12,180 nt of DNA from Rickettsia typhi. Lineage in GTDB: Bacteria > Pseudomonadota > Alphaproteobacteria > Rickettsiales > Deianiraeaceae. Where the stretch lies: contig CAMAVG010000020.1 of NCBI GenBank assembly GCA_945861605.1, positions 1 through 12,180 on the forward strand, read 5' to 3'. Of the stretch, positions 6,461 through 12,180 are shown piece by piece. The notes under the pieces are model-generated. The model was not told the origin of the DNA and did not search any database. It saw only the letters and a list, made by a program, of their open reading frames with translations. How positions within the stretch are numbered: position 1 is the stretch's first letter; every line of letters starts with the position of its first letter. Position numbers and translations under genes: made by a program.

Positions 6461-6868
6461 ATGGACAAAGAACAACTACTTCTTGAAGTTTATAAAACGC
6501 ATTCCGCACATTCGCACGATATAACAAAAATTCGTGACGGAATTAATGCTTTTTATCTTGCATTTCACGCCATTTTCATACCTTATATTTCGCAAAAACA
6601 CTTCATTTACACCTTGCTTGGCATTGCTTTGTGCGTTTTGTGGCTTGGCAAAGTGGAATATTTCACAAAATTGAATAGAGCAAAAATTAAGTGTTTGTCT
6701 GAACTTGAAAAGCAGCTGGGATTTGACTTTTACGAGAAAGAGTGGGATTTTTGCAAAAAAGCCAAGGGAAATATTATATTCAATAAAATTGAATCGCCTG
6801 GCGAATCAAAGTTTCTGCCTGTAATTATTGCATGTGTATATTTATGTGTAGATTTTATTAAAGTATAA
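6461..6868 (+). CDS. Small multi-pass membrane protein paired with the TIR gene
   Basis: The protein has 135 residues. A hydrophilic N-terminus is followed by hydrophobic segments at about 28-44 (NAFYLAFHAIFIPYI) and 48-64 (FIYTLLGIALCVLWLG). A cytoplasmic section follows with YFTKLNRAKIKCLSELEK and FDFYEKEW (about 67-95), then a last hydrophobic segment at 118-134. The 'LNxAK...ELE...EW' arrangement after a TM hairpin resembles the RipA-family/8xMP small membrane proteins that occur beside nucleotide-signal or TIR genes in defence loci. I recall this resemblance and could not search it. The one-base gap to the TIR gene argues for a stoichiometric partner. By analogy with other two-gene abortive systems it could be the membrane-acting effector. 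Its TAA stop overlaps the right 20-bp repeat by two bases. Confidence 0.75.
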   Translation: MDKEQLLLEVYKTHSAHSHDITKIRDGINAFYLAFHAIFIPYISQKHFIYTLLGIALCVLWLGKVEYFTKLNRAKIKCLSELEKQLGFDFYEKEWDFCKKAKGNIIFNKIESPGESKFLPVIIACVYLCVDFIKV

Positions 6869-6886
6869 AATTCTTGACATATAACA
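6867..6886. repeat. 20-bp direct repeat, right copy
   Basis: A perfect match to 5997-6016. It overlaps the last two bases of the membrane-protein stop codon and supplies the -35 box of the argJ promoter, so the repeat is both a cassette boundary and a working promoter element. Confidence 0.9.
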
Positions 6887-6902
6887 CATTATCGTTTATT
6901 AT
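6874..6902 (+). promoter_or_regulatory. argJ promoter (TTGACA-17-TATTAT)
   Basis: The consensus -35 TTGACA (6874-6879) is followed after exactly 17 bp by TATTAT (6897-6902). The expected transcription start is at about 6909, giving a leader of about 17 bases before the argJ ATG at 6926. This is the best sigma-70-type promoter in the window. It rules out the GTG at 6905 as the main start. Confidence 0.75.
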
Positions 6903-6925
6903 ATGTGAAAAATATAGGCACAGTT

Positions 6926-8158
6926 ATGGCAAAAAACATTACACAAATTTCCCCATTTGCACCAAATGAAATTCAAACACCTTTTGAAATTTCGGGCGTG
7001 AAATCCTCTTCAACTTGCTGTGGATTGTATCAACACAAACATGACCTCACCCTGTTTTCCTTTCCGCAGAACGCATCCGTTGCCGGGGTGTTTACGAAAT
7101 CTTTGATGGCATCGCCACCTGTTTTGAAATGTCGCGAACATTTAAAAACGGGAAAGGCATCAGCGTTGATTGTAAATTCTGGAAATTCCCTTGCAATGAC
7201 AGGCAAGAAAGGCGAAGAAATTGTTGAAAAAATCGTTTCGTGCGTTGCAAATGAATTAAATGTTCCAAAAAATGAGGTCTTCATTTGCTCAACGGGTGTT
7301 ATCGGTGCTTTGCTTGATTCCACAAAAATCACGAACGCAATTCCAAGTTTAGTCGCAGAACTTTCCCCCATAAACATTGGAAATTCTGCCAAAGCAATAA
7401 TGACAACCGACACCTTCCCCAAAATCATTTCGGTGAAAACTCAAATTGATGGAAATGAAGTTGTCATAACCGGAATTGCAAAGGGTTCGGGCATGATAGA
7501 ACCCAACATGGCAACAATGCTTGCGTATATCCTCACCGATGCAACAATAACAAGTTCCGCCTTGCAAGAATTGCTCAACGAACACATTGATTCCACATTT
7601 AATTCAATCACGGTTGATTCCGACACATCAACTTCGGATTCCCTCATCGCATTTGCAACGAATCAAGTTGGGGAAGCAATTGATGATTCCAAAAGCCCAA
7701 AATTGAGCGAATTTTCAAAGGCATTGCATGGAGTTATGGAAAACCTTGCAAAGCAAATTGTTATGGATGGCGAAGGTGCGCAAAAATTCGTGACAATCAC
7801 CGTCAAAGGTGCGGAAAATGAAAAATCGGCGAAAATTATTGCAAAATCAATTGCGAATTCCCCACTTGTTAAAACAGCGATAGCAGGTTGCGACCCAAAC
7901 TGGGGAAGAATTGCGATGGCAGTGGGAAAAACAAGCGAAAATGTGGAACTGAAATGTTTTTCAATTGAAATTGGCGAAACTTTAATTTATAAAGACAATA
8001 AAATTACCAAATACAGTGAAGCAAAAGTTCACGAATATCTTATGGGCTCATTCGTTGAAATTACTGTTTGGGTTGGAAATAATTTTGGAACATCAACAGT
8101 CTGGACATGTGACCTCACCCACAGATACATCGATATCAATGTTGATTACAGGTCGTAA
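6926..8158 (+). CDS. argJ: Bifunctional ornithine acetyltransferase / N-acetylglutamate synthase
   Basis: ArgJ moves the acetyl group from N-acetylornithine to glutamate in the cyclic arginine pathway; many versions also make N-acetylglutamate from acetyl-CoA. I start at ATG 6926 (410 residues, MAKNITQISPFAP) because the promoter -10 lies at 6897-6902 and AGG (6916-6918) gives a plausible ribosome-binding site. The self-cleavage site is visible as KGSGMIEPNMATML: cleavage between Ala196 and Thr197 makes the beta chain with Thr197 as nucleophile. Other family blocks are CSTGVIG (121-127), DGEGAQKF, AGCDPNWGRIAMAVG and the C-terminal WTCDLTHRYIDINVDYRS. The 3' end overlaps miaA by 13 bp in convergent orientation. 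No other arg gene is present here. Confidence 0.96.
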   Translation: MAKNITQISPFAPNEIQTPFEISGVKSSSTCCGLYQHKHDLTLFSFPQNASVAGVFTKSLMASPPVLKCREHLKTGKASALIVNSGNSLAMTGKKGEEIVEKIVSCVANELNVPKNEVFICSTGVIGALLDSTKITNAIPSLVAELSPINIGNSAKAIMTTDTFPKIISVKTQIDGNEVVITGIAKGSGMIEPNMATMLAYILTDATITSSALQELLNEHIDSTFNSITVDSDTSTSDSLIAFATNQVGEAIDDSKSPKLSEFSKALHGVMENLAKQIVMDGEGAQKFVTITVKGAENEKSAKIIAKSIANSPLVKTAIAGCDPNWGRIAMAVGKTSENVELKCFSIEIGETLIYKDNKITKYSEAKVHEYLMGSFVEITVWVGNNFGTSTVWTCDLTHRYIDINVDYRS

Positions 8159-9006
8159 ATTGATTCCTTAGCCTCCCCCAGAAGATCTTCCTTTGCCATT
8201 TTTCTAAGCCACATAATTTGCTTTTTTGCGTAATTTCGTGTTTCCTGTTGGCATTTTTCAACCATTTGTGCGTAATCAATTTCGCCATTGAAATGTTGTA
8301 GAATATAGGGAAAGCCTGTTGCTCGTTTAATTGGACACTCCACAAATTCCATAACGGATTTGACTTCTTCAAATAAGCCGTCGTGGATCATATCCAGAAA
8401 ACGACTGTTGCAAATGTCATAAACTTGCTTCCTTGTTTTTTTTGGAATGATAACTTCAATTTGACCTTCAAAAACTTTTTTTTGCGGAAGAGAGGAATAT
8501 TCCAAAAGAGTCCTCCCCGTTTGTAAAATCAGGCAATGGTTGTAAATTAACCGCTGTTTATCGTGTGGAGTCTCACCGTCCATTTTCTGCGTTTGAAGAA
8601 GAAATTCATCATGACCAATTTTTTCGTAAAGTTCATGTGCTGAATTTCGAGTTTCATCGGATATTTCAGGAATTGGGGAAAATCCATTGAGGAGCATATA
8701 AGAATACATCATTGTTCCGCCAACAATTATTGGTGTTAAGCCGTTATTTTTCGCATTTTCAACTTCGGTTTGCAGCATTTGAATCCATTTTCCAAAGGAG
8801 AGGTTGTAATTGTTTGTGGCGAATCCGTAAAGTCTATGCGGAACTTTTGCCAAATCTTCAACGCTTGGTTGTGCGGTGATTATTGGAATTGATTTGTATA
8901 TTTGCATGGAATCCATATTGATGATAATTCCATTTATTTTTCTTGCAATTTCAATTCCAAGTGCCGATTTGCCGGAGGCAGTAGGTCCAATTATTAATTT
9001 TATCAT
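8146..9006 (-). CDS. miaA: tRNA dimethylallyltransferase MiaA
   Basis: MiaA transfers a dimethylallyl group to N6 of A37 in tRNAs that read codons starting with U, which stabilises codon pairing. The 286 residues are a little shorter than the common about 300-316. The P-loop IIGPTASGKSA (residues 5-15), MDSMQIY (31-37), ITAQPS (a variant of the usual TAKP) and IVGGTMMY (94-101) are present. The DKQR segment and the C-terminal block ETRNYAKKQIMWLRK correspond to tRNA-binding regions. The region that usually reads 'IGYRQ' is TGFPYI here. The start codon shares the palindrome CATG (9004-9007) with the divergent tsaE start. The 3' end overlaps argJ. There is thus no private intergenic promoter; transcription must begin inside tsaE sequence. 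Confidence 0.95.
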   Translation of the reverse strand: MIKLIIGPTASGKSALGIEIARKINGIIINMDSMQIYKSIPIITAQPSVEDLAKVPHRLYGFATNNYNLSFGKWIQMLQTEVENAKNNGLTPIIVGGTMMYSYMLLNGFSPIPEISDETRNSAHELYEKIGHDEFLLQTQKMDGETPHDKQRLIYNHCLILQTGRTLLEYSSLPQKKVFEGQIEVIIPKKTRKQVYDICNSRFLDMIHDGLFEEVKSVMEFVECPIKRATGFPYILQHFNGEIDYAQMVEKCQQETRNYAKKQIMWLRKMAKEDLLGEAKESIYDL

Positions 9007-9430
9007 GCAGAAATTCGAAGTTATTTACTCAAAAGAACAGATTCAACAAGTGTTAAATCACATTTTGGAAATAGCAAACTCTTCTTCTATAATTTTTCTA
9101 CACGGGGAAATTGGCACGGGGAAAACATTTCTTGTTTCGCATTTACTCAAACAGCTTGGCGTGAATGAGACAATCACAAGTCCAACATTTAGCATATTCA
9201 ATGAATACCAAACGGATATTGGGCTTATATTCCATTACGACCTCTACCGAATTAAAAAACCGGAGGATCTTATTTTCGTGGATCTTGAAGACAACCTTGA
9301 ATCCGGAATTGTTATTATTGAATGGCCGGAAATGGCAAGGCAATACGGCGTTGTTCCAACGATGGAAATCTTCCTTTCATATTGCGAAAATTCCGAAAAA
9401 CGAATTGCACGAATTGAAGTTTTGCAGTAA
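9005..9430 (+). CDS. tsaE: tRNA threonylcarbamoyladenosine biosynthesis ATPase TsaE
   Basis: TsaE is the ATPase that, with TsaB and TsaD, drives formation of t6A37 in tRNAs that read ANN codons. The 141-residue form starting at ATG 9005 matches family length. The open frame continues upstream to 8876, but that part is antisense to miaA. The Walker A motif is HGEIGTGKTFL (33-43, Lys40, Thr41). ITSPTF (57-62), HYDLYR (77-82) and IIEWPE (105-110) are the conserved switch and Walker B-like blocks. The ATG overlaps the miaA start on the opposite strand. MiaA and TsaE both act on tRNA position 37, so the head-to-head pair is functionally coherent. Confidence 0.94.
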   Translation: MQKFEVIYSKEQIQQVLNHILEIANSSSIIFLHGEIGTGKTFLVSHLLKQLGVNETITSPTFSIFNEYQTDIGLIFHYDLYRIKKPEDLIFVDLEDNLESGIVIIEWPEMARQYGVVPTMEIFLSYCENSEKRIARIEVLQ

Positions 9431-9437
9431 AAAAATC

Positions 9438-9449
9438 CTTGACAAATAA
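9438..9449 (+). promoter_or_regulatory. Promoter -35 region upstream of the virB2-like gene
   Basis: CTTGACAAATAA here is identical to the minus-strand element at 1737-1726. It is one base different from the CTTGACATATAA in the 20-bp direct repeats. TTGACA is at 9439-9444. A matching -10 at 17 bp is poor (TGTGTA at 9462-9467). The next candidate, TACGCT (9466-9471), is at 21 bp. The start site is uncertain. Confidence 0.4.
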
Positions 9450-9496
9450 AAAAATTAATTTTGTGTACGCTACATAAATTTATATTTTTACAGGAT

Positions 9497-9811
9497 ATGC
9501 AAAACAAAGCTCTTTGGTTTCTTTCTTTAATATTCTTCTCGTTCATCATTCGCGAACATTCCTTTGCGGGAACAGCAATGACGGACGCAATGTGCAACGG
9601 ATACAAAATCTTCAATGGTCCAATTGGTAAAATGGTGGCGGTTTTTGCCATTGTTGCACTTGGTGTTGGGCTTTTCATGGGTAAAATTACATGGGGTCTT
9701 GTTGTTGCGGTTGCACTTGGTATTGGTGCGGTTTTTGGTGCTCCAAAAATGGTTGCAGTAATGACAGGCGGTCAAGAAATGTGTGTATCATACCAAGAAG
9801 CCGCGGTTTAA
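9497..9811 (+). CDS. virB2: TrbC/VirB2-type pilin subunit
   Basis: This 104-residue protein has a likely signal peptide (MQNKALWFLSLIFFSFIIREHSFA, cleaved after about residue 24). The mature domain begins AMTDAMCNGYKIFNGPIGK and has two hydrophobic helices at about 43-61 and 65-82, joined by GKITW. The pattern 'C-x-x-Y...GPIGK...ALGVGLFMGKITWG' is characteristic of VirB2, the major pilin or surface subunit of P-type type IV secretion systems. Cys33 and Cys96 could form a disulfide. I chose ATG 9497, because the TTG at 9461 would add a non-signal-like extension. AGGA lies only one base before the ATG, which is close for a ribosome-binding site. No other vir/trb gene is nearby; orphan virB2 copies are known in Rickettsiales. 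The Xer gene follows after six bases. Confidence 0.85.
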   Translation: MQNKALWFLSLIFFSFIIREHSFAGTAMTDAMCNGYKIFNGPIGKMVAVFAIVALGVGLFMGKITWGLVVAVALGIGAVFGAPKMVAVMTGGQEMCVSYQEAAV

Positions 9812-9817
9812 TTGCAA

Positions 9818-10726
9818 ATGCTTGGAAAGGAACTTGTGCAGTTTCGGCTATTCTTGGAATCCAAACGGCTTTCCAAGAATACCGTTTCTGCATATGAATC
9901 CGATCTCAACATATTCCTTCAACATTTCGCGAATTTGAACGAAGAATCAATTTACACCATAACACAAAGCCAAATTCAACAATTTTTGCAAAAGCAGAAA
10001 TCCGATGGAATGGAGCTTTCAACAATCGCACGAAAACTTTCGGCTTTGAAATCGTTTTTCAAGTTCACTCAAAAGAAATTTGGTAAAACTAACATTGGGA
10101 TTTCCAAAATTCGAAACATAAAAATCAAGCAAACACTTCCGCGTGCAATCGAACAGGACATTTTCCCAAAATTAACAAAAATTGTGCGTGAATCTTCGCC
10201 AGACTGGGAAGGAATTCGCAACGAAGCCTTATGCTATTTGATATACTCCACAGGAATGAGGATATCCGAGGCACTCTCCCTTAACCACAGTTCAATTTCA
10301 AGAAACGATTTATCCGTTCGAATTATTGGAAAAGGCGAAAAGGAGCGAATTGTCACGATTCACAAAACCGTTTTGGAAAAAATCTCCCAATATTTAGCAA
10401 AAATCCCAAAGGACACTACGGAACATTTCACGCAGACAACAAAAATTCCAAGAAACAAAACACCAATATTTTTAAGCAAAACAGGAAAAAAACTCACACC
10501 AAGGATGTTCCAAGAAGTCATTTCCAATGCAAGAAATGTTATGGGGCTTTCAAAATCATTCACTCCGCACGCGTTAAGGCACTCATTTGCAACGCATATT
10601 CTTGAAAACGGCGGGGATATTAAGATTATTCAGGAAATTCTTGGGCATTCTTCATTGAAAACGACACAGAAGTATTTGAAAGTTAGCAATTCAGTTTTGG
10701 AATCTGCGTATAATAAATTTCATTGA
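9818..10726 (+). CDS. Tyrosine recombinase of the XerC/XerD type
   Basis: Xer recombinases resolve chromosome dimers at dif with FtsK. The 302-residue form from ATG 9818 (TTG 9812 adds two residues) has an N-terminal SAM-like domain (FRLFLESKRLSKNTVSAYESDL) and all catalytic residues. They are Arg148 in STGMRISEAL, Lys172 in GKGEKER, His251 and Arg254 in HALRHSFATH, His277 in LGHSSL and the nucleophile Tyr286 in KTTQKY. The length, and the lack of the extra domains seen in phage integrases, favours a housekeeping Xer protein. XerC and XerD cannot be told apart here by eye, so I give no symbol. It starts six bases after the virB2-like stop and is probably co-transcribed. Confidence 0.92.
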   Translation: MLGKELVQFRLFLESKRLSKNTVSAYESDLNIFLQHFANLNEESIYTITQSQIQQFLQKQKSDGMELSTIARKLSALKSFFKFTQKKFGKTNIGISKIRNIKIKQTLPRAIEQDIFPKLTKIVRESSPDWEGIRNEALCYLIYSTGMRISEALSLNHSSISRNDLSVRIIGKGEKERIVTIHKTVLEKISQYLAKIPKDTTEHFTQTTKIPRNKTPIFLSKTGKKLTPRMFQEVISNARNVMGLSKSFTPHALRHSFATHILENGGDIKIIQEILGHSSLKTTQKYLKVSNSVLESAYNKFH

Positions 10727-10764
10727 AATTTTATTTATAATGATTTGTGATTGGTAAAAAAGCT

Positions 10765-11433
10765 ATGGAAATCAAAATTAGCACAACTCCCGTTGAATAT
10801 TCAAAAGCAATGGAGGAAATGCAACAACGCCACGCACAGGTTTTGAACAACGAAGCGGATGAGCTTATCTGGTTTTTAGAACACGAACATGTCTACACCG
10901 CTGGAATTAGTGCGAATGATTCCGACCTTCTAACAAACGATATCCCCGTTTTCAAAACAACAAGGGGCGGAAAGTTTACATATCATGGAAATGGTCAGCA
11001 AGTGTGTTATTTTGTGGTTGATCTCAAACGCCGTTCAAACAAAATGCCAGATGTTCGATGCTTTGTGAGTTGCCTTGAGGATATCATCATCAATTCCCTT
11101 GCAAAAATTGGGATTATCGGCGAAAAAAGGAAGGATCGCATTGGTGTTTGGGTGAAAAATAACATTTCCGAGCAAAAAATCGCCGCAATTGGCGTGAAAT
11201 TTTCAAAAGGCGTGACAATGCACGGGTTTGCAGTCAATGTGAAGCCTGATTTAACAAAGTTCAACGGAATAGTTCCATGCGGAATTTCAGATTTTGGCGT
11301 TTGTTCGGTTGAATCTCTTGGTTTTAATGACTCAATTGGGGAATTTCGTGAAATTTTAGTGCAAGAAGTGAAAAATATGGAAACACTGGGTTTTTATCAA
11401 GACAAACACTATAATTCAAAATGTAAAATATGA
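10765..11433 (+). CDS. lipB: Octanoyl-[acyl-carrier-protein]:protein N-octanoyltransferase LipB
   Basis: LipB moves octanoate from acyl carrier protein to lipoyl domains of 2-oxoacid dehydrogenases and GcvH; LipA then adds sulfur. The 222-residue form starts MEIKISTTPVEYSKA at ATG 10765; a GTG at 10747 would add six residues. Conserved blocks are WFLEHEHVYTAGISA (36-50), TRGGKFTYHGNGQQVCYF (66-83), KIAAIGVK with the catalytic Lys138, MHGFAVNV (152-159) and IVPCGI with the catalytic Cys172. The usual HGPGQ is HGNGQ here, a modest substitution. The stop overlaps the rsmA start (ATGA, 4 bp), so the two are coupled. Confidence 0.95.
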   Translation: MEIKISTTPVEYSKAMEEMQQRHAQVLNNEADELIWFLEHEHVYTAGISANDSDLLTNDIPVFKTTRGGKFTYHGNGQQVCYFVVDLKRRSNKMPDVRCFVSCLEDIIINSLAKIGIIGEKRKDRIGVWVKNNISEQKIAAIGVKFSKGVTMHGFAVNVKPDLTKFNGIVPCGISDFGVCSVESLGFNDSIGEFREILVQEVKNMETLGFYQDKHYNSKCKI

Positions 11434-12180
11434 ATCAATCTGAGTTTCTGCGAAAAGTCGCGACCGAGGGAAAAAAAATTGCGAAGAAGTCGCTTGGGCA
11501 GAATTTTCTTGTCAATGCGGAAATTATTGAAAAAATTGCTTCCTGCTTTGAAGTGAGTGATTTAACTAATATTGTTGAGATTGGGACGGGTCTTGGTTCA
11601 CTGACATTCTCCCTTTTGAAAAGAACGCAAAGTTTTGTGGGAATTGAAAAAGATGCCGAACTAAATGCAAAGCTTGGTGAATTTTTTGCAGAAACCAATG
11701 CGAAGTTTTTGAATTACGATGCCTTGCAATTCAATTTTTCGGAAATCGCAAATGAAAACACGGTGATTGTTTCGAATTTGCCGTACAATGTTGGAACGAA
11801 AATCCTTATCCACATTGGAAAGACGACCCTGCCAAAAATTCGCTCAATGGTTGTTATGCTTCAAAATGATGTCATTGAAAAAATTATGGCAAAACATGGA
11901 AGTAAGAATTATCATCAACTTGGTGTTTTTTTTCAAACATTTTGTGAGGTTGAGCAAATCTGCGTTGTAACGCAAGCTTGTTTTTCGCCGGTACCAAATG
12001 TTCTTTACGCGGTTGTGAAAATTTCCCCGATAAAACAACTTCCAAATATTGAACAATATTGGAAATTTCTGCACAAAGCGTTTTCTTATAACCGCAAAAT
12101 GCTTTCAACAATTTTTGACGAAACAATCGACGAAAAATTTGCGAAAAAACGCCCGAATGAATTAAAGCCTGATGAACTTT
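11430..12180 (+). CDS. rsmA: 16S rRNA (adenine1518-N6/adenine1519-N6)-dimethyltransferase (3' end beyond the window)
   Basis: RsmA (KsgA) dimethylates the two adjacent adenines near the 3' end of 16S rRNA late in 30S assembly. The frame is open from ATG 11430 to the window edge (250 residues, no internal stop). Motifs are KKSLGQNFLVN (19-29), the SAM site EIGTGLGSLT (50-59), GIEKDAEL (71-78), NYDALQ and the catalytic NLPY (116-119). Residues from Met143 onward are duplicated in inverted orientation at 3593-3917 with 95% DNA identity. Its ATG overlaps the lipB stop. This is the intact copy as far as visible, because it alone has the catalytic domain. Confidence 0.95.
   Translation, partial: MNQSEFLRKVATEGKKIAKKSLGQNFLVNAEIIEKIASCFEVSDLTNIVEIGTGLGSLTFSLLKRTQSFVGIEKDAELNAKLGEFFAETNAKFLNYDALQFNFSEIANENTVIVSNLPYNVGTKILIHIGKTTLPKIRSMVVMLQNDVIEKIMAKHGSKNYHQLGVFFQTFCEVEQICVVTQACFSPVPNVLYAVVKISPIKQLPNIEQYWKFLHKAFSYNRKMLSTIFDETIDEKFAKKRPNELKPDEL
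11855..12180. repeat. Inverted repeat, right arm (partner 3593-3918)
   Basis: This is the right arm of the rsmA-derived inverted repeat. Positions pair by the rule x + y = 15773, without gaps. Homology starts at the codon for Met143 and continues to the window edge, so the true length of the repeat is not known from this window. Confidence 0.9.

Noticed and set aside
6058..6868. Complete canonical Thoeris system
   Set aside because: Only the ThsB-like part is recognisable. The second protein has no SIR2, SLOG or macro domain and is a short membrane protein.
6905..6925. GTG start that would lengthen ArgJ by seven residues
   Set aside because: It lies three bases after the -10 box TATTAT, before the expected transcript start. 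ATG 6926 has an AGG ahead of it.
8876..9004. N-terminal extension of TsaE
   Set aside because: The extension is antisense to the conserved miaA P-loop region. ATG 9005 gives a normal-length TsaE.
9461..9496. TTG start upstream of the virB2-like gene
   Set aside because: It would place 12 residues ahead of a good signal peptide and start inside the promoter region.

Overview
The window is a compact, AT-rich stretch of a bacterial chromosome. It is dominated by housekeeping genes, with a few accessory insertions. The most likely source is an alphaproteobacterium, perhaps a host-associated, Rickettsiales-like one. The hints are the low GC, short intergenic gaps, many overlapping genes, the RuvC/RecJ/MiaA/TsaE/LipB/RsmA set, and a stand-alone TrbC/VirB2-type pilin of the kind scattered in that order. 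Retention of purH and argJ (purine and arginine synthesis) argues against a Rickettsia-grade reduced genome. The lineage is an inference; no rRNA or other decisive marker is present.

Layout. Positions 1-1666 (minus strand) form one tightly packed operon: an 83-residue hypothetical protein, a 104-residue tail-anchored hypothetical protein, ruvC, and a membrane-anchored pentapeptide-repeat protein that runs off the left edge. A short intergenic region at 1667-1754 with two opposed TTGACA boxes separates it from recJ (plus, 1755-3563). Positions 3540-4270 are scar tissue. A minus-strand copy of the 3' part of rsmA (about 95% identical to the intact gene at the right edge) abuts a plus-strand coiled-coil reading frame that has lost its start. 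tRNA-Arg(CCU) and purH follow (minus, 4298-5935). A two-gene cassette at 6058-6868 encodes a ThsB/MTH538-like TIR protein and a small multi-pass membrane protein. It sits between purH and argJ and is bracketed by a perfect 20-bp direct repeat that contains a promoter -35 box. argJ (plus, 6926-8158) overlaps miaA (minus) tail to tail. miaA and tsaE share a CATG at their divergent starts. Then come a virB2-like pilin, a xerC/D-type recombinase, lipB and rsmA (plus), the last cut by the window edge.

How the genes work together. ruvC, recJ and the Xer recombinase serve recombination, repair and chromosome resolution. miaA and tsaE each contribute to a modification of tRNA position 37. rsmA methylates 16S rRNA. 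purH, argJ and lipB are biosynthetic. The TIR plus membrane-protein pair is the best candidate for an undescribed system: a possible Thoeris-like signal-generating TIR with a membrane effector, but without a ThsA homologue. The inverted rsmA copies flank about 7.9 kb that includes this cassette, so they could support a reversible inversion that leaves an rsmA reading frame at either end.
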